Below are positions 25,322-34,707 of a stretch of DNA of 64,000 bases, in pieces; within the stretch, counting starts at the first letter, position 1, and each line of letters starts with the position of its first letter. Below the pieces are notes generated by a model that saw only the letters and a list, made by a program, of their open reading frames with translations, was not told the DNA's origin and did not search any database. Position numbers and translations under genes: made by a program. Source of the stretch: WHSW01 sp963767285. GTDB lineage: Bacteria > Actinomycetota > Thermoleophilia > Solirubrobacterales > 70-9. Where the stretch lies: NCBI GenBank assembly GCA_963767285.1, contig CAVYDJ010000002.1, positions 992,001 through 1,056,000 of the forward strand. Direction: 5' to 3'.

Positions 25322-27427
25322 ATGTTTCCGGGGATGGCGCACCACCCCCCCGATCGGATCCGCAACGTCGCCCTGGTCGGCCACCGCGGCAGCGGCAAGA
25401 CCAGCCTCGCCGAGGCGATCCTGTTCGAGTCCGGGATCATCAACCGCCTCGGCAAGGTCGAGGACGGCTCGACCGTCTGCGACTTCGAGGAGGACGAGCA
25501 GGAGCGCGAGATGTCGATCGGCGCCGCCGTGACCTCGTTCGAGCACGACGGGCGCAAGGTGAACATGATCGACACGCCCGGCGAGCCGAGCTTCGTCGCC
25601 GACACGCTCGGTGCTCTGCGCGTGGTCGACTCGGCGGTCTTCGTCGTCAACGCCGTGATGGGGGTCGAGGTTCACACGGAACGCCTGTGGCGCCGCGCGA
25701 ACCAGGAGGGCCTGTCACGGCTCGTGTTCGTGAACATGCTCGACCGCGAGCGCGCTGACTTCTTCCGCTGCCTCGAGTCGCTGAAGGCGGCGTTCGGACA
25801 GCACGTCGTCGCGACCGAGATCCCGATCGGCTCCGAGCACGAGATCCGGGGCGTGGTCGACCTGATCGACATGACGGCGTTCGAGTACGAGGGCGACGGG
25901 CGCGGCAACGCGAAGCAGGTCGAGATCCCGGAGGAACTGCAGGCGCAGGCCGAGGAGTACCGCGAGAAGCTCATGGACGAGGTCGCCGAGAACTCCGACC
26001 AGCTGATGGAGCGGTACCTGGAGGGCGAGGAGATCTCCCACTCCGAGATCGTCGCCGCGCTGAAGAAGGGCGTGAACGAGGGGCACCTGTTCCCGGTCAC
26101 CTGCGGCGTCGCGACCCAGAACCTGGGCACCAACCGCCTGTTGGAGGCGCTGGTCGAGGACCTCCCGTCGCCGGCGATGCACGGCGGCGTCAAGGCGCTC
26201 GATGGTGACGACAACGCGGTCGAGATCGAGCCGAGCGAGGACGGCGACCTGCTCGCGTTCGTCTTCAAGACCACCGCCGACCCGTACACCGGCCGGATCA
26301 GCATGCTTCGGGTCTACTCCGGGGTGCTCGCCTCCGACTCGCACGTGCTCAACGCCTCCAAGGGCGAGAAGGAACGGATCGGCCAGCTGTCGGTGCCCGA
26401 GGGCAAGGACATGCGCCCGATCGACGAGCTCGGCCCCGGGGATATCGGCGCGGTGGCGAAGCTGAAGGAGACGACCGCGGGTGACGTGCTTGCCGCGGCT
26501 CAGACCGACCTGCACCTCGGCGCCCTCGACCTGCCGGCCCCGGTGATGGCGTTCGCGTTCGAGCCCAAGTCCAAGGGCGACGACGAGAAGGCCGCGAGCG
26601 CCCTTCGCCGGCTCTCGGAGGAGGACCCGACCCTCGACGTGCACCGCGACCCCGACACGGGCGAGCAGATCATCGCCGGGCTGAGCCAGATCCACGTCGA
26701 GGTGATCGTCGACCGGATGAAGAGCCGTTTCGGGGCGGAGATCGAGCTGCACCAGCCGCAGGTGCCCTACCTGGAGACCATTCGCGCGTCGGCCAAGGCC
26801 CACGGCCGGTACAAGAAGCAGACAGGCGGGCGGGGCCAGTTCGGCGATTGCCACATCGAGATCTCGCCGAACGAGCACGGCGAGGGCTTCGAGTTCATCA
26901 ACGCGATCAAGGGGGGCGTGATCCCGGGCGGCTTCATCCCTGCGGTCGAGAAGGGCATCGTCGAGGCGATGGCGGGCGGGGTGCTCGCCGGCTATCCGAT
27001 GAAGGACGTCAAGGTCCGCCTCTTCGACGGCCAGCATCACAACGTCGACTCGTCGGAGATGGCGTTCAAGATCGCCGGCTCGATGGCGTTCAAGCAGGCG
27101 GTCGCCGAGGCGGACCCATATCTGATGGAGCCGATCATGGAGCTGACGATCGCCGTGCCCGAGGACGCGGTCGGCGACGTGATCGGCGATCTCAACTCGC
27201 GGCGCGGGCGGCCGCTGGGGATGGAGCCGAAGGGGTCGGCGACGGAGATCAAGGCCGAGGTGCCGATGGCCGAGGTGCTCGACTACGCACCCGACCTGCG
27301 CGCGATCACGGGCGGGCAGGGTGACTACACGATGGACTTCCTGCGCTACGAGGAGGTCCCCGGTCACATCGCCCAGAAGGTCGTCGCCGAGGCCAAGGCA
27401 GAGGACGAGCAGGGCGTCAACGCTTGA
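25322..27427 (+). CDS. Elongation factor G-like GTPase
   Basis: About 701 aa with all EF-G domains: G domain, domain II (LAFVFKTTADPYTGRISMLR), domain III, domain IV (TGGRGQFGDCHIEI, GGVIPGGFIPAVEKGI) and domain V (VPEDAVGDVIGDLNSRRGR). It is not canonical EF-G: G1 is GHRGSGKTS, the switch II motif is DTPGEPSF with Glu88 in place of the catalytic His, and the guanine-specificity motif NKxD is NMLD. It resembles the second EF-G (FusA2/EF-G2) of actinobacteria, whose role is unclear. A second ATG at 25334 could be the true start. Confidence 0.88.
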   Translation: MFPGMAHHPPDRIRNVALVGHRGSGKTSLAEAILFESGIINRLGKVEDGSTVCDFEEDEQEREMSIGAAVTSFEHDGRKVNMIDTPGEPSFVADTLGALRVVDSAVFVVNAVMGVEVHTERLWRRANQEGLSRLVFVNMLDRERADFFRCLESLKAAFGQHVVATEIPIGSEHEIRGVVDLIDMTAFEYEGDGRGNAKQVEIPEELQAQAEEYREKLMDEVAENSDQLMERYLEGEEISHSEIVAALKKGVNEGHLFPVTCGVATQNLGTNRLLEALVEDLPSPAMHGGVKALDGDDNAVEIEPSEDGDLLAFVFKTTADPYTGRISMLRVYSGVLASDSHVLNASKGEKERIGQLSVPEGKDMRPIDELGPGDIGAVAKLKETTAGDVLAAAQTDLHLGALDLPAPVMAFAFEPKSKGDDEKAASALRRLSEEDPTLDVHRDPDTGEQIIAGLSQIHVEVIVDRMKSRFGAEIELHQPQVPYLETIRASAKAHGRYKKQTGGRGQFGDCHIEISPNEHGEGFEFINAIKGGVIPGGFIPAVEKGIVEAMAGGVLAGYPMKDVKVRLFDGQHHNVDSSEMAFKIAGSMAFKQAVAEADPYLMEPIMELTIAVPEDAVGDVIGDLNSRRGRPLGMEPKGSATEIKAEVPMAEVLDYAPDLRAITGGQGDYTMDFLRYEEVPGHIAQKVVAEAKAEDEQGVNA

Positions 27428-27782
27428 TCCGCGAGGTGCTGTTCAGCCGGCGGGCGATCCCAACCTGGATCGCGCTGGCAGCGCTGTTGACGTCGGTCGC
27501 TTTTCGGGCACGCTGACCATCGACTTCGGAACGATCGCCGTCGGGGCGTGCGGGGTGCAGACATCCACGTCGCTGACGCCCATCACGGCGGATCAGGATC
27601 TGCGCGATGACGTGATCGTCGTGACCCCTCGGGTCGGCTTCCCGAACACCGCGCTGACCGTCGAGGCCCAGCCCGCTGCCGTGAACCAGATCAGCGTCTC
27701 CCTCTGCAACCAGACCGCGGCGCCCGTGAACGTCGGCTCGAGGACGTTCTCCTACGTCACCCTCGATACCGGGGGCCAGTAA
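27424..27782 (+). pseudogene. Small secreted or membrane-anchored protein, frameshifted
   Basis: A TTG at 27424 overlapping the EF-G stop opens a frame with a typical export leader (REVLFSRRAIPTWIALAALL then TSVAF), which ends at a TGA near 27514. The adjacent frame continues with coherent coding sequence from about 27510 (GTLTIDFGTIAVGACGVQTS and later VNQISVSLCNQTAAPVNVGS) to the stop at 27782. One base change near 27505 would join the two into a protein of about 118 aa with two Cys. No domain recognised. Either a real broken gene or a sequencing error. Confidence 0.55.
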
Positions 27783-27818
27783 CCGGGACGACGAGGGGCG
27801 CGCAACTAACCTAGGCGC

Positions 27819-28355
27819 GTGGAGTTCGAGACCTGTTCCGTCTGTGGCCGTTCGATCCTGCGCGGGGAGCGGTCGTTCGAGTACGTCGACGCCGATCGCG
27901 CTGAGCAGCGGGTCTGCCCGCTCTGCAAACCGCGAGCCGAGGAGCTCGGGTGGCTGCCCGCGGCGTACGCGGCGGCGGCACCGCCGCCGGAACCCCGCCG
28001 GCGGGGCGGCGGGGTGGCGGCGCTGCGCGAGCGGATCGAGCGCGCGGTCGGAGTCGCCGAACCCGATCCGGGCGCGCCGCAGGCTCCGCCCACCCCGCTC
28101 GAGGTCTTCAACGCCAGCTCCGAGGTGCGCAAGGTCGCGGGGCTGCGCCGCTCGCTCGGCGAGCCGCGGGTCTGCGTGCGCCCCGACGACGAAGGCGGTC
28201 AGCTGGTGGTCGTCGCCTGGGACCTGTCCTGGTACCGGTGGAGCGTCCGCGGTGGGTCGGTGAAGCAGCTCGCGAAGGGCAACGAGATCTCCGAGCTGCC
28301 GGTCTCCGATCGCGACTGGAACACGACCGCCGCAGAGGACGGGACCCTGTCGTGA
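27819..28355 (+). CDS. Uncharacterised zinc-ribbon protein
   Basis: 178 aa from GTG 27819. N-terminal four-cysteine ribbon: CSVCGRSILRGE and later CPLCKPRAEE (about 6-35). A proline-rich linker and a basic helix follow (VAALRERIERAVGV), then a C-terminal domain beginning LEVFNASSEVRKVAGLRRSL with VVVAWDLSWYRWSV, probably a small beta fold. The stop overlaps the RNase H start (GTGA), so the two are coupled. Function unknown; an RNA- or DNA-related role is suggested only by context. Confidence 0.75.
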   Translation: MEFETCSVCGRSILRGERSFEYVDADRAEQRVCPLCKPRAEELGWLPAAYAAAAPPPEPRRRGGGVAALRERIERAVGVAEPDPGAPQAPPTPLEVFNASSEVRKVAGLRRSLGEPRVCVRPDDEGGQLVVVAWDLSWYRWSVRGGSVKQLAKGNEISELPVSDRDWNTTAAEDGTLS

Positions 28356-28768
28356 GAAGTACTGAGCGGGTGGTCGTCAACGTCGACGGGGGCGCCCGCG
28401 GCAACCCCGGCCCGGCGGCGGTCGGAGCCGTCGTCACCGACCCCGGCGGCGAGCTGATCGCGCAGCGGGGGGAGACGATCGGGCGGGCGACCAACAACGT
28501 CGCCGAGTATCGGGCCCTGCTGCTCGGGATCGAGCTCGCCCGGGAGCTCGGCGCCCGCGAGGTCGAGCTGATCGGCGACTCGGAGCTGATCGTCAAGCAG
28601 GTCCGGGGCGAGTACCGGGTCAAGGACGCCGGCCTCCGGCCCCTTCACGCCGAGGTCAGGGAGGCGCTCGAGCCGTTCGACCGCTGGTCGATCCGCCACG
28701 TGCGCCGGGAGCAGAACGAAGCCGCCGACCGCCTCGTCAACGAAACGCTCGACGAGGCGGCCGGCTGA
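28352..28768 (+). CDS. Ribonuclease HI-like protein
   Basis: 138 aa from GTG 28352. The RNase H fold with its catalytic acids is visible: VNVDGGARGNPGPAAVGAVV (Asp), TNNVAEYRALLLGIELA (Glu), LIGDSELIVKQVRGEY (Asp), and HVRREQNEAADRLVNE (Asp). The HxxN-like ending and lack of the basic handle put it in the archaeal/Sulfolobus-type RNase HI group common in actinobacteria. It degrades RNA in RNA-DNA hybrids. Together with rnhB the window encodes both RNase H types. Confidence 0.92.
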   Translation: MRSTERVVVNVDGGARGNPGPAAVGAVVTDPGGELIAQRGETIGRATNNVAEYRALLLGIELARELGAREVELIGDSELIVKQVRGEYRVKDAGLRPLHAEVREALEPFDRWSIRHVRREQNEAADRLVNETLDEAAG

Positions 28769-28781
28769 CTCCGTCAGGTGG

Positions 28782-30026
28782 TTACTCGGTCGCGGCCTGC
28801 ACCAGGTTGACGCGGCCGAAGCCGAAGCTCGGGTCGCGTCCGGCCGGGCCGAGGTCGTCGACGGCGCCATCCAGCTTGGCGACGATCTGCGCCGCGGTCG
28901 CTGTCGGGTAGCGCGAGCGGATCAGGGCGGTGACGCCGGCGACATGCGGTGTCGCCATCGACGTGCCCGAGATCGTGTTGTAAGCGCCGTTGTTCCAGGT
29001 CGAGAGGATGTCGACCCCCGGCGCTGCGACCTCGACGTCCGCGTTCGCGTTCGAGAAGCTCGCCCGCTGATCACGGTTGTCGGTTGCCGCCACCGAGACC
29101 ACGTTGGGATACGCGGCCGGGTAGTTGAGCGTCGCGTCGCCGTCGTTGCCGGCCGCCGCGACGAGCACGGCACCGTTCGCCGCACCGCCCTTCCACGCGT
29201 AGTTGACCGCGTTCTGGAGCGTCGTCGAAGAGCCGCCTCCGAGGCTCATCGAGATCACCTTCGCGCCCTTGTCGTAGGTCCAGGTGATGCAGTTGGCGAC
29301 GTCCGAGGTGTGTCCGATCCCGGCCGGGCCGCTGAGGGCGCGGCAGATCGCCAGCTGAGAATTGAACGAGACGCCCGTGACGCCGATCGCGTTGTTGGCG
29401 TTCGCGGTGATCGTGCCGGAGACGTGGGTGCCGTGGCCGTTGTCGTCGGCGCACGAGCCCTCGCGGATCGAGCCGGCAACGACGCCCGGAATGACCCCGA
29501 TCGACTGCGCGCAGTTGGCGAGCTTGCCGGCCAGGTCCGGATGTGCGGCCTGGATCCCGGTGTCGACGATCCCGACCTTGACCCCGCCGGTGGAGGGGAA
29601 GCTGCCGAGCCCGGCCGCGTCCCAGCCCTCGGGGGCATCGATGTCGGCGTCCGGCGTGCCGCCGGTCTGCCCGGTGTTGTTGAGCCCCCAGAGCTGGCCG
29701 AACAGGGCATCGTTGGGGATCGCCTGCGTGCTCAGGATCAGGTTCGGTTCCGCGTAGGCGACGAGCGACGAGCGCTCGAGCCGGGCGGCGACCGCCGCCG
29801 CATCACCGGCGACGGCAAAGACGTTTGCGTTCGAGTGGCGGATGCTGCCTGTCTTGGCGCCGACTCCGAGACGCTGGGCCAGGGCGCTGGTCGCGGCACT
29901 GGAGGCATCGGCGCGGTATTGGACGATCACCGACTGGGCGGTGGCGTTCGATGCTGCTGCGGCGGGCGCGGCGACGATGAGCGTCGCGACCACCCCGAGC
30001 AGCACCGTCTTCAGAACTCGGTGCAT
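28782..30026 (-). CDS. Secreted subtilisin-like serine protease (S8)
   Basis: 414 aa from ATG 30026. Signal peptide (LLGVVATLIVAAPAAAASNA), an inhibitor-I9-like propeptide (about 30-105, SVIVQYRADASSAAT), then the catalytic domain with the complete triad: VGIVDTGIQAAHPDL (Asp), DDNGHGTHVSGTI (His), and ISGTSMATPHVAGVTAL (Ser). AAAGNDGDA is the oxyanion Asn region. It has no C-terminal extra domain. It should act outside the cell. The gene ends 13 bp from the convergent RNase H gene. Confidence 0.95.
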   Translation of the reverse strand: MHRVLKTVLLGVVATLIVAAPAAAASNATAQSVIVQYRADASSAATSALAQRLGVGAKTGSIRHSNANVFAVAGDAAAVAARLERSSLVAYAEPNLILSTQAIPNDALFGQLWGLNNTGQTGGTPDADIDAPEGWDAAGLGSFPSTGGVKVGIVDTGIQAAHPDLAGKLANCAQSIGVIPGVVAGSIREGSCADDNGHGTHVSGTITANANNAIGVTGVSFNSQLAICRALSGPAGIGHTSDVANCITWTYDKGAKVISMSLGGGSSTTLQNAVNYAWKGGAANGAVLVAAAGNDGDATLNYPAAYPNVVSVAATDNRDQRASFSNANADVEVAAPGVDILSTWNNGAYNTISGTSMATPHVAGVTALIRSRYPTATAAQIVAKLDGAVDDLGPAGRDPSFGFGRVNLVQAATE

Positions 30027-30111
30027 GTTGGGAACCCCTTCCCCGATTGGTTGACGTTGGCTCCCTACCCCCCTCGGCGGCGGTTTCAAACCCTCTAGAC
30101 TCAGCGCCCTT

Positions 30112-30185
30112 GCGGCTGTAGCTCAGTTGGCTAGAGCGTCTGCTTGCCATGCAGAAGGTCGTGGGTTCGAATCCCATCAGCCGCT
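30112..30185 (+). tRNA. tRNA-Gly (anticodon GCC)
   Basis: 74 nt folding as a cloverleaf: acceptor GCGGCTG/CAGCCGC with discriminator T, D arm GCTC...GAGC, anticodon stem TCTGC/GCAGA with loop TTGCCAT (anticodon GCC), T arm GTGGG-TTCGAAT-CCCAT. CCA is not encoded. Its last 11 bases are the attachment core for the integrative element on its right. Confidence 0.95.
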
Positions 30186-30188
30186 TTT
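30175..30188. repeat. Attachment site at the 3' end of tRNA-Gly (att, left)
   Basis: CATCAGCCGCTTTT, covering the last 11 tRNA bases and the following T run, is repeated exactly at 41685-41698. Use of a tRNA 3' end as attB is standard for tyrosine integrases. Confidence 0.8.
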
Positions 30189-30197
30189 GTTGAGGGT

Positions 30198-30238
30198 CCC
30201 CGCCAGATCGCGTCAGATCGCGGCGGGGGCGCTCTTTT
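30198..30238 (+). terminator. Hairpin downstream of tRNA-Gly
   Basis: CCCCGCC (30198-30204) pairs with GGCGGGG (30222-30228); the interior AGATCGCGTCAGATCGC has a short repeat. A TTTT run lies at 30235-30238. Plausible terminator of the tRNA transcript, now inside the element. Confidence 0.5.
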
Positions 30239-30313
30239 CGTAGGTGGAGAGCCGATTCCGGCGCATGACCCAGTCAGCCGTACCCAGCCCAATTTGAGCC
30301 GTTTCGGAGGGCA

Positions 30314-30368
30314 ACTGGTAGCAATCTGGTAGCAGCTCGGGTGGTAGCTGAGGTTTCAACTGGTAGCA
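30314..30368. promoter_or_regulatory. Left-end direct repeats, probable integrase arm-type sites
   Basis: CTGGTAGCA occurs at 30315-30323, 30326-30334 and 30360-30368, with a degenerate copy at 30342. The same motif, as a pair followed by GCTCG, is found near the opposite end (41615-41635). Repeated short motifs near both ends are typical of arm-binding sites for integrases with an N-terminal arm domain. The rest of 30186-30619 holds no convincing gene. Confidence 0.6.
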
Positions 30369-30619
30369 CCAGAGGGCGCGTGCGCACTCCCTGTCGCGCC
30401 GGGCGCTCGTGCTGCGGATGGACACGACTCGCATCCACTGGATTCCCGTGCACGCCAGCGTGCCGACGGTTGTCACTTGACGGCGGACCCTCGGATGTGT
30501 TCTGATCGTTCCCTGAATGCAATCGGGGATGGGCGACGGGGGTGTCGCCAGATCCGTAACCGGGTCGGGTGTCGAGGATCGGCGTCTCGGCCAACTGAGA
30601 TCGAGCCCGGGGGGGCGCC

Positions 30620-33600
30620 ATGGACGGAGTGCGTACGCGGATCTGGCCGACCGTAATCGGCGGTCTCATCTGGATCGCCGCCGTCGCGATCGCGCTGAGC
30701 GTGGCGCAGCCCGCCCAGTCCGCCGACGCTGGCGCCCCCGAGGATCCGCCGGGCTCCACCGCCCACGCGACCGAGGACCCGGCCTTCCAAGCGCAGATGG
30801 CCGAGGCCGTCGCCGAGGCCGAGGCCGCTGAGGAGAGCCGCCAGGCGCCCGAGGAGATCGAGGCGCGCCAGCGCTCGCGGACGGCCTATCAGGATCTGAG
30901 CTCCGAGCAGGCCCAGGCGCTGGCGGTCGAGTTCTTCGGCGAGCTGATGCTGACGCCGAGCTGGGCGACCTACGAGCCGCCGCCGGGCCGCGAGATCGAC
31001 CGCTACATGGGCACCGGCGCCGTGTTGTTGAAACCAGACCAGTCAGCCTCCGATTCGGCCTCGGCCACCGACCCCGCCGCCGGCTCGGTGGTCCAGTCGA
31101 TGACCCCGATCAGAGCCCGAGACGAGAGCGGCGCTCTGCGCCCGACCGATTCAAGGCTCGTCGACGACGGTGATCACGTCGAGCCGGCCAACGCGGCGGT
31201 CGACCTAAAACTCCCGCGCGGCCTCGCCGACGGCATCGAGCTGCCCGAGATCGGCCTGACGGTCACCCCCGACCACGCCGCCCAGGCCGGTGGCCTGGAG
31301 TTGGTCGGCGCAGACAAGGCCTTCTATCCCTCGATCTCCACCGACACCGACTTCTTCGCCGCTCCGATCGAGAACGGGGTCGAGGCCTTCTGGCAGCTGC
31401 GCTCCGAGCGAAGCCCCGAGGAGCTGAGCCTCGACCTCGACCTGCCGCCGGGCGCCGAGCTTCGCCCGGGCTTTCACGGCCTCGGTGCCGAGATCGTCCG
31501 CGGCGACCAGACGCTCGCGGCGGTCGAACCGCCCGCGGCCTTTGACGCCGACCACGCCCAAGTTCCGGTTGCGATGCGCGTCGACGGCAGCCGCGTCGTC
31601 CTATCGATCGACCATCGAGCCGGCGACATCAAGTACCCGGTTCTCGTCGATCCCGCGATCCCGCAGCTCGACGTTTGGACGTGGAACACCCCGTGTCCGT
31701 CTCTGGCGGGCTCCGGGTATCCGGGCTGGCGCTGGGAGTCGGTCTTCGGCTCCTGGCCCTACAGCGGCTACCCATATCTCGAGCCGGGCTGCGACTCGAC
31801 CTGGGGCCTGGTCACGTATTTCCCCGCCTGGAACTTGTACGACGGGAGCTGGTGGGGCCAGTGGGTCTGGGCCCCGCCGGCGAACACCTACATCCAGAGC
31901 GCTGAGTTGTACGGCGGCAGCCTGCGCTTCTCACACCCCAACACGGTCTGCCGGGCGGTCGGGATCTACACGCCGGCCGGGGGATACTGGGAGAACGTCG
32001 ACCACTGGTGCTCGTATTACGACAACTTCAACGAGCCGGTGGTCAACGGGGGAAACAGCGGTCTTGACAACAACGTCGCGATCCACACGCTCTACTTCCC
32101 CTGGACCCAGTACTTCGAGGAGTCGGGCTGGACCCAGCTGCGCGGAGCCAGGTTCATGGTCTCGGATCGACACGCGCCGACCGTCAGCGTCGGCACACCC
32201 GGCACCCCCTACGCCGGTGAGAGCACTTGGGTCGATGACTCACAGGCCGCCGCGTACCACCTCCCGGTCTCGGGAACCGATCTCGGGCTCGGCCTGAGGA
32301 GGTTCTACTTCTCCGCGCCCACCGGTAATCAAAACCACCCGATTGGTTGCTCGGACTCCGACCTCTGGAGCAACCCCTGCCCGCTATCGGCGAATGACGG
32401 GTTCAACTATCAGTTGCCGGAAGGTCGACATCGCGTAGCGGTCCAGACTGAGGATCTCGTGGAGAACTTGAGTACCGCGGCATACGGCCCATGGCAGCGA
32501 GTCGATCGCTCCCCGCCGAGCCTTGCTCTGACGGGAAGTTTGAAGGACAGCAGTGGCCAGACCCTCACAGGGGCGAGCTACGACCTCGCAATTGCGGCAA
32601 CCGACGGTTCCACGTCGAGTCCGCTGACCGAGCGCTCCGGGGTTACGAGCGTTGAGGTCAAGGTTGACGGCCAGACCAAGCTGTACGAAACACAGCAGTG
32701 TCCGGGCGGAAGCTGTCGGATGGACAGGAACTGGGTGTTCCGCCCGGTGGACTATGCGGAAGGACCACACGCGGTCACGGTTACTGCGCGCGACGCGATC
32801 GGTGGCGCTGGGCATGAGACCACGAGTACGATCAACGTCGTAGTCGGACCGCGCGGCGACGTGTACCACGCCACCGAGTACGACGCGCGCCCGTCCGATG
32901 GCGGTCGCGTGATCACCGAGGTCTGGCGCCACATCCCGACGGGGCGGGCACGCGAGGTAACCAGTGACGGCACCCGCGCGCTCGATCGTGGAGCGTGCCA
33001 GGCCGCCGCTCTCCTCGGCCAATGTGACTTCTTTACCTCGCGGACTGAAGTTGCACCTGGTCGCCCGGACGCGTACGCACGCTACGAGAGCATCCGGACT
33101 CCCGATCCCGGCCTGCCGCCGGTCGGGCGCAATCTGGATCCGGCCTTCACCACGAAGGGGACGCTAGCCGCGACAGGGCCCCTCAGCGCCGTGCTCCAGT
33201 CCTGGCAGGTGCCGCCCCCTGGGTATTCGACACAGTACGAACGCTACGAGGGAGTCACGAGCGGCACGGACCGAATCAGGATCGTGACGTGGGTCGACTC
33301 ACTGACCGACATGCCGATCCGCGTCGACTACTCGAACCTCAGCAACACGTACACGGAGACCCGCTATTGGACGTACCTCGACATGCTCGAGGCAGCGGAG
33401 CTTCCGTCCGACTTCTTCCGTCTCAGCGCGCCGACCGGCGACGGCGCCACCGAGCGCGTCGAGCGGGTGGGGTCCGGCAGTCTGGGGCTGCAACTCGACA
33501 TCGAGACCGGGCAGCCGTTCATGCCCTACTACCTCGGCGACGAGGTCGACCTGGGCGTTCTCGGTCGTTACTGCCTCGTCGAGACGGATCGGGTCCGGAT

Positions 33601-34057
33601 GACGTACGACAGGTCTCAGCTGGTGCGCCCGGATGTCGGAGCGGATCCCGAATTCCCAGGCGATGATCCAGACGCCCCTGACACCTTCACGGCGGCCAAC
33701 TACACCAGCTTGCCGGCGGGACAGTCATGCACGGCGCGCACGAGATCGGACGACACACCCGACATGAGCGTCCTGTCCTCTGCCTCGTCGAGCACCGACG
33801 CCGCCGGTTGGCTCCGCACCTATCGCGAAATCGGCCTGGCGATCGAAGCGAACCTGGTCAATGAGGATCGTTCCTTCGGGGGACTTCAGTTGGCGGAGAT
33901 CGGTGGACAGAGCACCCTCGGATATGTCGTGCGTGTTGATGGTGACCGCACGAGCTCGTTGTTCGAGACCGCCGGGGGCAGCCAGATCACGATCGACGCG
34001 CCGGTTCCCAAGTCCGCCGTTCCTACGCTGGCGCAGAAGCTGAGGGAGTTGCTGTGA
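30620..34057 (+). CDS. Large secreted protein, related to the N-terminal part of Rhs/YD-type cell-surface proteins
   Basis: 1145 aa with a signal peptide or anchor (VIGGLIWIAAVAIALSVAQP). Residues about 70-350 contain RTAYQDLSSEQAQALAVEFF, LPEIGLTVTPDHAAQ, FWQLRSERSPEELSLDLDLP, AEIVRGDQTLAAVEPPAAFD and RAGDIKYPVLVDPAIPQ. This arrangement recurs ahead of Rhs/YD repeats in large Solirubrobacter-type surface proteins (recollection, not a search). Here no YD repeats or toxin domain follow; instead there is an aromatic- and Cys-containing beta region (about 350-510), two Ig-like segments with VTVTARDAIGGAGHE, and an unrecognised C-terminus. It is the main cargo of the element. The GTGA overlap with the next gene implies coupled translation. 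Confidence 0.7.
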   Translation: MDGVRTRIWPTVIGGLIWIAAVAIALSVAQPAQSADAGAPEDPPGSTAHATEDPAFQAQMAEAVAEAEAAEESRQAPEEIEARQRSRTAYQDLSSEQAQALAVEFFGELMLTPSWATYEPPPGREIDRYMGTGAVLLKPDQSASDSASATDPAAGSVVQSMTPIRARDESGALRPTDSRLVDDGDHVEPANAAVDLKLPRGLADGIELPEIGLTVTPDHAAQAGGLELVGADKAFYPSISTDTDFFAAPIENGVEAFWQLRSERSPEELSLDLDLPPGAELRPGFHGLGAEIVRGDQTLAAVEPPAAFDADHAQVPVAMRVDGSRVVLSIDHRAGDIKYPVLVDPAIPQLDVWTWNTPCPSLAGSGYPGWRWESVFGSWPYSGYPYLEPGCDSTWGLVTYFPAWNLYDGSWWGQWVWAPPANTYIQSAELYGGSLRFSHPNTVCRAVGIYTPAGGYWENVDHWCSYYDNFNEPVVNGGNSGLDNNVAIHTLYFPWTQYFEESGWTQLRGARFMVSDRHAPTVSVGTPGTPYAGESTWVDDSQAAAYHLPVSGTDLGLGLRRFYFSAPTGNQNHPIGCSDSDLWSNPCPLSANDGFNYQLPEGRHRVAVQTEDLVENLSTAAYGPWQRVDRSPPSLALTGSLKDSSGQTLTGASYDLAIAATDGSTSSPLTERSGVTSVEVKVDGQTKLYETQQCPGGSCRMDRNWVFRPVDYAEGPHAVTVTARDAIGGAGHETTSTINVVVGPRGDVYHATEYDARPSDGGRVITEVWRHIPTGRAREVTSDGTRALDRGACQAAALLGQCDFFTSRTEVAPGRPDAYARYESIRTPDPGLPPVGRNLDPAFTTKGTLAATGPLSAVLQSWQVPPPGYSTQYERYEGVTSGTDRIRIVTWVDSLTDMPIRVDYSNLSNTYTETRYWTYLDMLEAAELPSDFFRLSAPTGDGATERVERVGSGSLGLQLDIETGQPFMPYYLGDEVDLGVLGRYCLVETDRVRMTYDRSQLVRPDVGADPEFPGDDPDAPDTFTAANYTSLPAGQSCTARTRSDDTPDMSVLSSASSSTDAAGWLRTYREIGLAIEANLVNEDRSFGGLQLAEIGGQSTLGYVVRVDGDRTSSLFETAGGSQITIDAPVPKSAVPTLAQKLRELL

Positions 34058-34707
34058 GAAAGCCGAGGAAGCTCCGCCTGTTGGTCGGCGCGGTCGCTGT
34101 GGGGGCCGTCGTGGTCGGCGTATTCACGCCGGCCGGCGCCCACCTGAGAGGTGCTGACGGGCAGTGGTTTGTCGGTGGGCGCACGCTCAACGACAACGAC
34201 GACCCCGTCGATCCGATCAACGTGATCTTCGAGGGCGCGGGGCGCGAGATCCCGTCCGCGCTGATGATCGACGACTGGGATGAGGCCAATGGAGAGATGT
34301 CGTCCCTCGCCGGTGAAAATTGCGGGACTGACCAGGCGATCTACTACAAGCATCCACGGATACGCGACGACGAGCAGGATCTCGTGTACAAGGAGCGATG
34401 CTTCCGCGACACCTACCACATCCGCCTTTGGGACTCGAAGGAACACGACGACGCTCAGCCAGCCGGACACAACGACGATCGCTGGGCCGTGATCGGCGTT
34501 CACAAAGACGACTGCTGTCCGGACGAGCCTGCGGTTCCGTGGGAATACGCGGAGTCGCGCATGCTCGTTGCGCTCGCCGAGTGGTGCTCACACCACAACA
34601 ACCGAAGGCTGCCAGGGAGCAAGGGTAAGTTCCAAGCGTTCTACTCGAACGGGCGGGCGTCGCGCATTCTGCCGGTCGCAATCACCGAGCCGGGGACCTG
34701 CCCCTAA
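34054..34707 (+). CDS. Secreted protein of unknown function
   Basis: 217 aa from GTG 34054, overlapping the large gene by 4 bp. Signal peptide LLVGAVAVGAVVVGVFTPAG with cleavage likely after AGA. The mature part is acidic with six or more cysteines (ENCGTDQA, KERCFRD, KDDCCPDEP, AEWCSHHNNRR, EPGTCP), suggesting a disulfide-stabilised extracellular domain. No family recognised. Its tight coupling suggests it works with the large protein, perhaps as a partner or protective protein; that is inference. Confidence 0.7.
   Translation: MRKPRKLRLLVGAVAVGAVVVGVFTPAGAHLRGADGQWFVGGRTLNDNDDPVDPINVIFEGAGREIPSALMIDDWDEANGEMSSLAGENCGTDQAIYYKHPRIRDDEQDLVYKERCFRDTYHIRLWDSKEHDDAQPAGHNDDRWAVIGVHKDDCCPDEPAVPWEYAESRMLVALAEWCSHHNNRRLPGSKGKFQAFYSNGRASRILPVAITEPGTCP

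Noticed and set aside
33600..34057. C-terminal toxin domain of a polymorphic toxin
   Set aside because: No recognisable nuclease, deaminase or protease motif and no Rhs-core boundary could be identified; reported only as Rhs-like.
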